DNA of 64,000 nt from an uncultured Arthrobacter sp. (GTDB lineage: Bacteria > Actinomycetota > Actinomycetes > Actinomycetales > Micrococcaceae): NCBI RefSeq assembly GCF_947495145.1, contig NZ_CANLXP010000012.1:40556-104555 (forward strand), given 5' to 3'. A model generated the notes under the pieces. The model was not told the origin of the DNA and ran no database searches. It was given only the letters and a program-made list of their open reading frames with translations. Numbering within the stretch: the stretch's first letter is position 1; every line of letters begins with the position of its first letter. Both the position numbers and the translations under genes were made by a program. Positions 21,662-29,400 of this stretch are shown one piece after another.

Positions 21662-22140
21662 ATTCGCAGCAGGACGGCATGAAGGAACTCATCAAGATCG
21701 TGAAGGACGCTGATATCGCGATCCTGACCACTGTGAACGCCCAGGGCCAGCTTGTGAGCCGGCCGCTCGCGGTGCAGGAGGCAGAGTTCGACGGCGACCT
21801 GTGGTTCTTCACGGAAGACCCCTCCCCGAAAGCGGACGAAATCCGCGCCAACCCGCAGGTGAATGTCTCGATCAGCAGCGGCAAGGGCTACCTCTCGATA
21901 GCGGGGACGGCCACGCTGACGAAGGACCGCGCAAAGATCGATGAACTGTGGAGTTCTTCGGTCAAGCCGTGGTTCGACGGTAAGGACGACCCCTCTGTCG
22001 CCCTGATCAAGGTGGACGCCGACACAGCTGAATACTGGTCACTCGACACCCCGCGGGTGGTGGCGGCCTTCGAGATCGCCAAGGGCATGGTCACCGGTGA
22101 GCGCCCTGATCCGGGGAAGAACGACGTCGTGGACCTCTAG
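21658..22140 (+). CDS. pyridoxamine 5'-phosphate oxidase-like general stress protein
   Basis: A 160-residue split-barrel flavin-binding protein resembling the general stress protein 26 family (IAILTTVNAQGQLVSRPLAVQ, LWFFTEDPSPKADEI, YLSIAGTATLTKDRAKI). Family members bind FMN, FAD or F420; which one cannot be read here. It is translationally coupled to the SDR gene through an ATGA overlap, so the two are co-expressed. tRNA-Ser(CGA) follows. Confidence 0.85.
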   Translation: MNSQQDGMKELIKIVKDADIAILTTVNAQGQLVSRPLAVQEAEFDGDLWFFTEDPSPKADEIRANPQVNVSISSGKGYLSIAGTATLTKDRAKIDELWSSSVKPWFDGKDDPSVALIKVDADTAEYWSLDTPRVVAAFEIAKGMVTGERPDPGKNDVVDL

Positions 22141-22190
22141 AACCGCCCATTTTGGGTGGAGAGCACCTCAGCCGGTAAAGTGTTGGCGTT

Positions 22191-22280
22191 GGTGACGTGT
22201 CCGAGCGGCCGAAGGTGCAACACTCGAAATGTTGTTTGGTGTAAAAGCCAACGTGGGTTCAAATCCCACCGTCACCGCCA
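22191..22280 (+). tRNA. tRNA-Ser(CGA) with encoded CCA
   Basis: A class II tRNA. Acceptor GGTGACG pairs with CGTCACC, the anticodon arm CAACA-CTCGAAA-TGTTG gives CGA, a long variable arm and the T loop TTCAAAT follow, and CCA is encoded at 22278-22280. It decodes UCG. Confidence 0.95.
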
Positions 22281-22284
22281 ACTG

Positions 22285-22327
22285 AAACCCCTGTTTCCCA
22301 TCTGTACGACGGGAAGCAGGGGTTTTG
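22285..22327 (+). terminator. terminator after tRNA-Ser(CGA)
   Basis: The stem AAACCCCTG-TTCCC / GGGAA-CAGGGGTTT is followed by TTT. It lies between the tRNA and the convergent DJ-1 gene. Confidence 0.8.
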
Positions 22328-22357
22328 CCTTGCCCAGGAACGGGCCGCAGCGTCCGC

Positions 22358-23125
22358 TTAGTGCTCAGTGTCCGACGCAGCAGTCTTCCTGGCATCCTTT
22401 TCGGCGCGCAGCGCCTCCGCGTCATGCTGTTCCTCGGCCTTTTCCTGGTGGATGACCTCGGCCAGAAGCTTCTCCATTTCCTTGGCCACTCCAGCCGCTG
22501 ACGCCGGATTCTGGCCGGTCACCAACCGTTCGTCGACGATGACCTTCTCCTCGAAGACACCGGCGGACACGTGGGTTGCGCCCTGTTCCTCGAGCCGGTC
22601 CGCCAGGAAGAACGGAATGACTTTGTCCTTCCCTGCGGCGACCTCCTCGTCGTTGGTGAAGGCGGCCACCTCCCGGCCCTCCACGAGGCGAAAACCGTTC
22701 TCCAGTTCCACGTGAAGCAGGCCGGCCGGTCCATGGCAGACCGCACCGACCACGCCGCCGGCGTTGTAGATGCTGGCCACCAGGTTCTGCAAGCCCTCGC
22801 TGTCAGGGAAGTCCCACATGGTGCCGTGGCCGCCCACGAGGTAGACGGCGTCGTACTGGTCAGGATCAACGACGTCGACGCGGGCAGTGTTGTAAAGCCC
22901 GGCACGCGTGACCTCGTCCTCCGTGAAGGCAACCTGAATGGGATCATGCGTGTCCACCTCGTCGCGCGGTGGCTGGCCGCCTTTGATGGACGCAAAGTCG
23001 ACGAAGTGCCCGGAATCCTTGAAGACCTTCCAGGGATGTGCAGCCTCCGCCACGTTGTAGCCGGTCTTCTCTCCCGTATCGCCGATCTCGGAAACGCTGG
23101 TCAGTACCATGAGAATTTTCTTCAT
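22358..23125 (-). CDS. DJ-1/PfpI family protein (Hsp31-like)
   Basis: A 255-residue member of the DJ-1/PfpI superfamily. The nucleophile elbow VGAVCHGPAGLL contains the reactive cysteine, and DAVYLVGGHGTMWDFPDS and the N-terminal segment MKKILMVLTSV match the Hsp31/glyoxalase III branch. The C-terminal 50 residues are a charged Lys/Glu/Ala helix not seen in all members. Possible roles are glyoxalase III activity, protein deglycation or chaperone holdase. Its ATG has a good Shine-Dalgarno (TAGGAG). It diverges from a SnoaL-like gene with a palindrome between them. Confidence 0.85.
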   Translation of the reverse strand: MKKILMVLTSVSEIGDTGEKTGYNVAEAAHPWKVFKDSGHFVDFASIKGGQPPRDEVDTHDPIQVAFTEDEVTRAGLYNTARVDVVDPDQYDAVYLVGGHGTMWDFPDSEGLQNLVASIYNAGGVVGAVCHGPAGLLHVELENGFRLVEGREVAAFTNDEEVAAGKDKVIPFFLADRLEEQGATHVSAGVFEEKVIVDERLVTGQNPASAAGVAKEMEKLLAEVIHQEKAEEQHDAEALRAEKDARKTAASDTEH

Positions 23126-23181
23126 GAAGTGCTCCTATCGTCCAACGGGTTGCGTGAAATGAGCTTTACCGCAAGGGTAGT

Positions 23182-23199
23182 TAGTAAGTCTACTGACTA
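23182..23199. promoter_or_regulatory. imperfect palindrome between DJ-1 and SnoaL-like genes
   Basis: TAGTAAGTCTACTGACTA matches its own reverse complement at 14 of 18 positions and lies 15 bp before the SnoaL-like start. The TAGT/ACTA half-sites resemble HxlR/MarR-type operators of electrophile-stress regulators. No such regulator gene is in the window. Confidence 0.45.
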
Positions 23200-23213
23200 T
23201 CAAGGAGGACCAC

Positions 23214-23621
23214 ATGTCACGCGAGATCAACCTCAAGGCTCAGGAAAAGCTTGGCTCCATCATCGCTGCCCGGGAGGTCGACCGGCTGGATGAGGTATTT
23301 GCGCAAGATGTCGTCGACCACGATCCCGCTCCGGATGCAGCACCCGGTGTTCGCGGCATCATCGACTTCTGGGTTGAATTCCTGACCGCTTTCCCGGACG
23401 TCGAGCTCAACCCTGAGGTGCTGATGGCCGACGAGGACAAGGTCACCGTAGTACTGACCCTCGCCGGTACGCATCAGGGTGCGTTTCAGGGCGTAGAGGC
23501 AACCGGACGCAGTATCCGCGTTCGAGGAATCCAGGTAGCCCGTTTTGAGGACGGATTGATCGTCGAGCGCTGGGGCTGCTCGGATGAAGCAGGCATCCTG
23601 AAGCAGCTCGGTGCCGCGTGA
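23214..23621 (+). CDS. SnoaL-like ester cyclase/polyketide cyclase fold protein
   Basis: A 135-residue protein of the NTF2-like SnoaL type. The sequence DVVDHDPAPDAAPGVRGIIDFWVEFLTAFPDVELNPEVLMADEDKVTVVLTLAGTHQG contains the usual D-H-x-P and F-P-D landmarks; only parts are quoted in comparison to the family. Such proteins appear in many roles beyond polyketide cyclisation, and no polyketide genes are nearby. The start ATG 23214 has AAGGAGG eight bases upstream. Its divergent pairing with the DJ-1 gene suggests a stress-related role. Confidence 0.75.
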   Translation: MSREINLKAQEKLGSIIAAREVDRLDEVFAQDVVDHDPAPDAAPGVRGIIDFWVEFLTAFPDVELNPEVLMADEDKVTVVLTLAGTHQGAFQGVEATGRSIRVRGIQVARFEDGLIVERWGCSDEAGILKQLGAA

Positions 23622-23666
23622 GCAATAACTGAACACCGAGCGACGGTCGGCGCTAGCGTTGTCGAT

Positions 23667-24134
23667 ATGGCATTACGCGCGCTGGCCGTCGGCCGGAAAC
23701 ACGAACCGTGGGTAGCAGAGGGCATCGCCCGCTACGAGAAACGGCTCAAGAAACCCTTCGATCTCTCCTGGCAGCTCATCCCGCATTCGGCCAGGGAGGG
23801 TGGCCCCGCCCGCGACGAGGAATCAGCACGCCTCCTCGAGAAACTCGGTGGGAAAAACGCCACCGACTACGTCATTCTCCTCGACGAGCGCGGCAAGGCA
23901 GTGGACTCCCCCACGCTCGCTGCCCGCCTCCAACAACCTCTCGACACCTCCCGCAACATCACGCTGATCATCGGTGGAGCCTACGGCGTCAACCCTGAAG
24001 TTCATCAGCGCGCCGACTTCGTCTGGTCGCTTTCACCTCTCGTCTTCCCCCACCAACTGGTCCGGCTCATCCTGGCCGAACAGCTCTATCGGTCCCAGGA
24101 AATTGCAGGGCGCCGCCCCTACCATCACGAGTAG
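23667..24134 (+). CDS. rlmH: 23S rRNA (pseudouridine1915-N3)-methyltransferase
   Basis: A 155-residue SPOUT methyltransferase that methylates pseudouridine 1915 in helix 69 of 23S rRNA. Diagnostic segments are LDERGKAVDSPTLA, ITLIIGGAYGVNPEV and the C-terminal knot LSPLVFPHQLVRLILAEQLYR followed by PYHHE. The length is typical. TAGCGT lies seven bases before the ATG with no Shine-Dalgarno, so translation is probably leaderless. Confidence 0.96.
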   Translation: MALRALAVGRKHEPWVAEGIARYEKRLKKPFDLSWQLIPHSAREGGPARDEESARLLEKLGGKNATDYVILLDERGKAVDSPTLAARLQQPLDTSRNITLIIGGAYGVNPEVHQRADFVWSLSPLVFPHQLVRLILAEQLYRSQEIAGRRPYHHE

Positions 24135-24189
24135 GCGCAAGACCGAGCCAAACCGTCGGCGGCAGCGAATAGAGTGGGAACAGACCACT

Positions 24190-24210
24190 ACTTCTACGAC
24201 GAGTAGAAGT
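24190..24210. promoter_or_regulatory. perfect inverted repeat upstream of the copper-type operon
   Basis: ACTTCTAC-GACGA-GTAGAAGT is an 8-bp perfect inverted repeat with a 5-bp centre, ending 22 bp before the ATG of the membrane protein. It has the TAC-N-GTA core of BlaI/CopY-type operators. The assignment to copper control is inferred from ycnI downstream. Confidence 0.55.
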
Positions 24211-24232
24211 TCAGTGCGGGAGGAGGAGATTG

Positions 24233-24835
24233 ATGGCCAGCACCCACGTGCGCGTTGTGCGCGCCGCAGCTACCGCCCTCGTCGTCTTCCTTCTTGCCGC
24301 AGGCGCACACCTCGCCGGTGGTGCGGCGCTGCCCAGCCCGCTCATTCTCGCGATGCTTGCGGTCACCACACTGCTCGCGGTGACCATCCTTGCGCGGAGA
24401 AAGCTCCAGCTTCCGGCGGTGCTCGGCATTCTCGGCGTCGGTCAGCTACTGCTCCACCAGGCATTCACCACGCTGACGACGGCGGCGGCCTGCGTTCCAG
24501 CCCCGCGTGACCATTTCGGTCCGCAGCAGGTGCACTGCCTGCCGGCAGGTGGAACCGCCGAACACGCCCACGCTTTTTCAATGTTCGACAGTCCGGTGAT
24601 GCTCGCGGCGCATGCCGGCGCCGTCGTTATTACTGCACTGATGCTGTATCACGGTGAAGCGGCACTGGAACTGGCCGTTCAGTGGCTGCGGCCTCTTGCC
24701 GCGTTGCCCCGGCTGAGCGTCTACCCGCCCCCGGCTGACCTTCCACTCGTTCCTGAGCACCCCGTCCGCAGCTACCTTGAGCCGCTGCTGACGATGAGGC
24801 CGCTGCGCGGCCCGCCCCTGCCCACCTCTCACTAG
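24233..24835 (+). CDS. membrane protein upstream of ycnI
   Basis: A 200-residue protein not assigned to a named family. Hydrophobic segments at about 10-30, 37-52, 60-80 and 120-145 suggest four membrane helices. Between helices 3 and 4 is a loop rich in His and Cys (AACVPAPRDHFGPQQVHC, then AEHAHAFSMF) that could bind metal on the outer face. The start ATG at 24233 has a strong Shine-Dalgarno (GGAGGAGGAG); a TTG three bases earlier is less likely. The gene precedes ycnI by 57 bp and sits behind a perfect palindrome, suggesting a metal-responsive operon. Confidence 0.65.
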   Translation: MASTHVRVVRAAATALVVFLLAAGAHLAGGAALPSPLILAMLAVTTLLAVTILARRKLQLPAVLGILGVGQLLLHQAFTTLTTAAACVPAPRDHFGPQQVHCLPAGGTAEHAHAFSMFDSPVMLAAHAGAVVITALMLYHGEAALELAVQWLRPLAALPRLSVYPPPADLPLVPEHPVRSYLEPLLTMRPLRGPPLPTSH

Positions 24836-24892
24836 ACAACCCCAACCAAGATTCAGCTGGTCCCATGATCAGCGCCTTTGAGAGGTAACACC

Positions 24893-25618
24893 ATGAAGAC
24901 TTCAGTTCGCCGTACCCTGACCGCTGCCGCCGCTACTACCGGCCTGATGGGCCTTGGCCTTGCGGGCGCTGCAGCCCATGTCACGATCACCCCGGACACC
25001 ACCGCGGCGGGCTCGCACGCGCTGCTGACTGTGTCGTTTTCGCACGACTGCGAGGGTTCGCCCACCAACAAGCTGACCATTTCCCTGCCGGAGCCGCTGG
25101 TGGATGCGAAGCCGGAGATCGTTCCCGGTTGGACGGTGGAGAAAGTGACCGAGGCGCTCGACGAGCCGCTGACCCTGGACAACGGAAGCAGCGTAACCGA
25201 GCGCGTCGGGCAGATCGTCTACACAGCCGAGACGCCTGTGGAGGACGGCTACCTGCAGCAGTTCGACATGTCGGTTCAGCTGCCGGAGAGCGAGGGTGAG
25301 ACGCTTGCGTTCCCCGTACTGCAGGGCTGCGTAGAGGGCGAAACCGACTGGGCGGAAATCCCCGCCGAGGGCGAGGACCCGCACGGCCTTGAGGCTCCCG
25401 CACCCACCATCACGCTGACCGGCGCCGAGGAGGACGGGCATGCAGAAACGGCGGGTGAGATCGAACCGCCCGCAGGGGAAGCTGACCTGGAAAGCGCGTC
25501 CGCCAGCAATGACTCCTCCGGCGCCTCCACCGTCGGCTACGTGGGACTTGCAGCCGGCCTGCTCGGGCTGATTGCAGGCGTCATCGCCCTCCTGCGCACG
25601 CGTAACGCCAAGTCCTAG
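24893..25618 (+). CDS. ycnI: YcnI-family copper-associated protein
   Basis: A 241-residue secreted, membrane-anchored protein. An N-terminal signal peptide ends near AGAAAHVTITP, so the mature protein would begin with His, the hallmark copper ligand of YcnI (DUF1775). The domain runs to about residue 170, followed by an acidic linker and a C-terminal helix (GLAAGLLGLIAGVIALL) with a basic stop-transfer RTRNAKS. YcnI binds Cu(II) on the outer membrane face in Bacillus and is usually near CopC/CopD proteins. The ATG 24893 follows GAGAGGTAAC. A terminator-like hairpin follows. Confidence 0.9.
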   Translation: MKTSVRRTLTAAAATTGLMGLGLAGAAAHVTITPDTTAAGSHALLTVSFSHDCEGSPTNKLTISLPEPLVDAKPEIVPGWTVEKVTEALDEPLTLDNGSSVTERVGQIVYTAETPVEDGYLQQFDMSVQLPESEGETLAFPVLQGCVEGETDWAEIPAEGEDPHGLEAPAPTITLTGAEEDGHAETAGEIEPPAGEADLESASASNDSSGASTVGYVGLAAGLLGLIAGVIALLRTRNAKS

Positions 25619-25630
25619 GAACGTATCGAT

Positions 25631-25677
25631 CCCTGCGTCAATCGGCCACGCGCCGCCGCGGCTGATTGACGCAGGGG
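25631..25677 (+). terminator. terminator after ycnI
   Basis: A 17-bp inverted repeat with one mismatch (25631-25647 with 25660-25676) and a 12-base loop, but no long T run. Confidence 0.6.
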
Positions 25678-25700
25678 TCCTTGCCCATCAGGGTGGTTTC

Positions 25701-26387
25701 ATGATCACCCGCGCATACACTCCCCGCCTTCTCTCTGCCGCCGTCGTTCTTGGAATGCTCGCCCTGACGGGGTGTGCCTCCGGTGAACCCGCAGAGGAGG
25801 GGACAATCCCCGCGTCGTCTGCTGGCACCGAGCCGACCACAGCGGACGCCGAGCCTGCGCCTGAGCCATCCGACTCGGCATCAGCATCGGCTGCGCCCAC
25901 CGAGTCCAGCGTGCCCGCTCCGTCCGGGTCCGCCACTACCAGCCCGACGGCGGCCGCTGCGGATGGTGCCTGCACCGCCGACATGCTCAGCGCAGTCCTT
26001 GAAACCGCGATGGGCGGCGGCGCGGCCGGTAGCGTCTACCGGCAGATCATCTTCACCAACACGGCCGACGAGGAATGCGAGATCACCGGCTACCCGGGCG
26101 TTTCCTATGTCGACGCCGAAGGCAACCAGGTGGGCGCGCCTGCCGACCGGGAACCGGCGGAATCGCCCGAGGTGATCCTGGCTCCGGGTGAATCGGCAGT
26201 CGCACCCGTGCAACAGACGAACGCCCAGAACTACGGCGCCGACTGCCAGCTGACGGACACCGCCGGGCTTCGCGTGTACCCGCCGAACGACACGGGTTCC
26301 CTGATCGTCGACCAGGCGGGCACCGCGTGCGCGTCCGAGGACATCGTGCTGATGACGGTGGCTCCCACCGAGCCGCTCTCGCCGTAG
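25701..26387 (+). CDS. DUF4232-type lipoprotein
   Basis: A 228-residue predicted lipoprotein. The signal peptide ends in a lipobox LTGC, followed by a Ser/Thr/Pro/Glu-rich linker of about 65 residues and a globular domain from about residue 90. That domain (CTADMLSAVLETAMGGGAAG, FTNTADEECEITGYPGVSYVD) matches the DUF4232 family common in actinobacterial envelopes, with conserved cysteines probably forming disulfides. Function is unknown. The start ATG at 25701 was chosen as it opens the signal peptide; the frame is open further upstream through the terminator hairpin. Confidence 0.8.
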   Translation: MITRAYTPRLLSAAVVLGMLALTGCASGEPAEEGTIPASSAGTEPTTADAEPAPEPSDSASASAAPTESSVPAPSGSATTSPTAAAADGACTADMLSAVLETAMGGGAAGSVYRQIIFTNTADEECEITGYPGVSYVDAEGNQVGAPADREPAESPEVILAPGESAVAPVQQTNAQNYGADCQLTDTAGLRVYPPNDTGSLIVDQAGTACASEDIVLMTVAPTEPLSP

Positions 26388-26467
26388 CAGCGCATCCGGC
26401 CCCTTCTCCAGCGCGCCGCTTCCACCCCGCCTGACAAAATGTCGGAGGGGTAGGAGATGATGAATCG

Positions 26468-29400
26468 ATGACATCGGTGCTTGAGAAATTCACGCCCGCC
26501 ACACGACAGTGGTTCGAGGGCGCCTTCTCCGCACCTACTCCTGCCCAGGAGGGCGCGTGGAACGCCGTCTCCGCGGGCTCGCACGCACTGGTGGTCGCGC
26601 CAACCGGCTCGGGTAAAACCCTCGCTGCGTTCCTTTGGGCGCTGGACAGTTTCATTGCACGGCCCGTTGAGGGCAAGCGATCCACCCGGGTCCTGTATAT
26701 CTCTCCGTTGAAGGCGCTCGGTGTCGATGTGGAGCGGAACCTGCGCGCTCCGTTGATCGGCATCACGCAGACCGCCAAGAGGCTTGATCTGCCTGCGCCG
26801 TCCGTCACTGTGGGTGTGCGCTCAGGTGACACACCGCAGGCCGAGCGCCGCGCCCTGCTCACCCGGCCGCCGGACATCCTGATCACCACGCCTGAATCGC
26901 TCTTCCTCATGCTCACCTCCCGGGCGCGGGAAACCCTGATGGATCTGGACACGGTCATCGTCGACGAGGTTCACGCCGTCGCCGGAACAAAGCGCGGCGC
27001 GCATCTCGCTGTCTCCCTCGCGCGGCTCGATGCGATGCTGGAGAAGCCCGTGCAGCGCATCGGGCTGTCGGCGACGGTTGAGCCCAAGGAGACCGTTGCC
27101 CGTTTCCTCGCCGGTGATGCGCCGGTGGAAATTGTGGCGCCGCCCTCGAAGAAGTCGTGGGACCTTACGGTCACCGTTCCGGTGGAAGACATGACCGAGC
27201 TGGGCGGGGCGCCCACCAATGATGACGACGACGGCCCCTCACCTTCGCCGAGCATCTGGCCCCATGTAGAGGAAAAGATCGTTGACCTGATCGCAACCAA
27301 GCGGTCAACGATCGTCTTCGCCAACTCGCGCCGTCTTGCGGAGCGGCTGACGGCCCGTCTGAACGAGATTCATGTCGAGCGCCTCGAAGCCGCATCTTTC
27401 TGGGATGCGCCCGGTGAACCGGATCCGTCCCAAAAAACCGAGCCCAAGCACACGCCAGCCGAGTTGATGGCGCAGGCAGGGCAGACCGAGGGCGCTGAGC
27501 CGCTGCTCGCCCGCGCGCATCACGGCTCAGTCTCGAAAGACCAGCGCGCCCTGATCGAGGATGACCTGAAGTCCGGACGGTTGCGTTGCGTCGTGGCGAC
27601 GTCGTCGCTGGAACTGGGCATCGACATGGGCGCCGTCGACCTCGTCATCCAGGTGGAGTCACCGCACTCCGTAGCGAGCGGGCTGCAGCGCGTGGGCCGT
27701 GCGGGGCACCAGGTGGGCGAGGTGTCCGAGGGCGTGCTGTTCCCTAAACACCGCGGAGATCTCGTGAACACGGCCGTCACGGTGGAGCGAATGCTGGCCG
27801 GCCAGATCGAGCCCCTCTACATCCCCACCAACCCGCTCGACATCCTCGCGCAGCAGACAGTTGCGGCCTCCGCCCTCGGAACCATCGACGTGGAGGAATG
27901 GTTCGACGTGGTGCGGAAGTCCGCGCCCTTCGCTACCCTCCCGCGGTCAGCTTTCGAGGCAACCCTCGATCTCCTCGCCGGCCGGTATCCCTCGGATGAG
28001 TTCGCGGAACTGCGTCCCCGCATCATCTGGGACCGCGTGGAAGGTTCCATTACGGGCAGGCCCGGCGCCCAGCGCCTCGCTGTCACCTCCGGCGGCACCA
28101 TCCCCGACCGCGGGCTGTTCGGTGTCTACCTCGTGGGGTCGGAAGACGCCGGATCCAACCGCGGCGGACGCCGGGTCGGTGAGCTGGACGAAGAAATGGT
28201 CTACGAATCCCGCGTCGGTGACGTCTTTGCGCTCGGTGCAACCAGCTGGCGCATCGAAGACATCACCCACGACCGCGTCCTGGTGTCCCCCGCCTTCGGG
28301 CAGCCTGGCAAGCTCCCCTTCTGGAAAGGCGATTCCCTGGGGCGGCCGGTAGAACTCGGCCGCGCGCTCGGCAAGTTTGTCCGCGAACTTTCCAACGCCA
28401 CCGACGACGACGCCGCTGCCCGCTGCCGTGCCAGCGGACTGGATGACTGGGCAGCCGGCAACCTGTTGGCCTACCTCCGCGAACAGCAGCAGTCCACCGA
28501 AGTGGTTCCGAGTGACCGCACGCTGGTGGTGGAGCGCTTTCATGACGAACTGGGCGATTGGCGGGTGGTCCTCCACAGTCCCTTCGGCATGCCCGTGCAT
28601 GCGCCCTGGGCACTCGCGGTGGGAGCCCGGCTCGAGCAGCGGTACGGGATGGACGGCTCAGCGATGGCCTCCGATGACGGCATCGTGCTGCGTGTGCCCC
28701 TCATGGAAGACGAGCCGCCCGGCGCGGACCTGTTCCTCTTCGACGCGGAGGAGCTCGACGGCATCGTCACCGCGCAGGTGGGCGGATCGGCGCTGTTCGC
28801 CTCCCGGTTCCGTGAATGCGCGGCGCGTGCGCTGCTGCTGCCGCGCCACAATCCGTCCAAGCGCAGCCCGCTCTGGCAACAGCGGCAACGCTCGGCCCAA
28901 CTACTGGACGTTGCACGCAAGTTCCCAACCTTCCCGATCATCCTCGAAACAGTGCGCGAGTGCCTGCAGGACGTCTATGACCTCCCCGCGCTCAAGGACA
29001 TCGCCGGGCAGATCGACCGCCGGGAACTGCGGATCGTCGAGACCACCACCTCGCAGCCGTCGCCCTTCGCACGTACCATGCTGTTCGGCTACGTTGCGTC
29101 CTTCCTGTACGAGGGCGACTCACCGCTGGCTGAACGCCGCGCGGCCGCGCTGTCCCTCGACCCAACGCTCCTCAACGAGCTCCTCGGACGCGCAGAGCTG
29201 CGTGAACTGCTCGACGCCGGCGTCATCACCGACACCGAACAGGAACTTCAGCGCCTCGCTCCGGACCGGAAAGCGCGGGGGCTCGAAGGCGTCGCGGACC
29301 TGCTGCGGCTCCTCGGCCCGCTGACGCCTGCGGAGATTTCGGAACGCTCGGAAGAACCCGAAGAAACCAACCACTTCGTCGACGCGCTGGTCAAGGCAAA

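Noticed and set aside
24893..25618. YcnI as a bacterial superoxide or protease protein
   Set aside because: The mature N-terminal His and anchor helix fit YcnI; nothing supports the alternatives.
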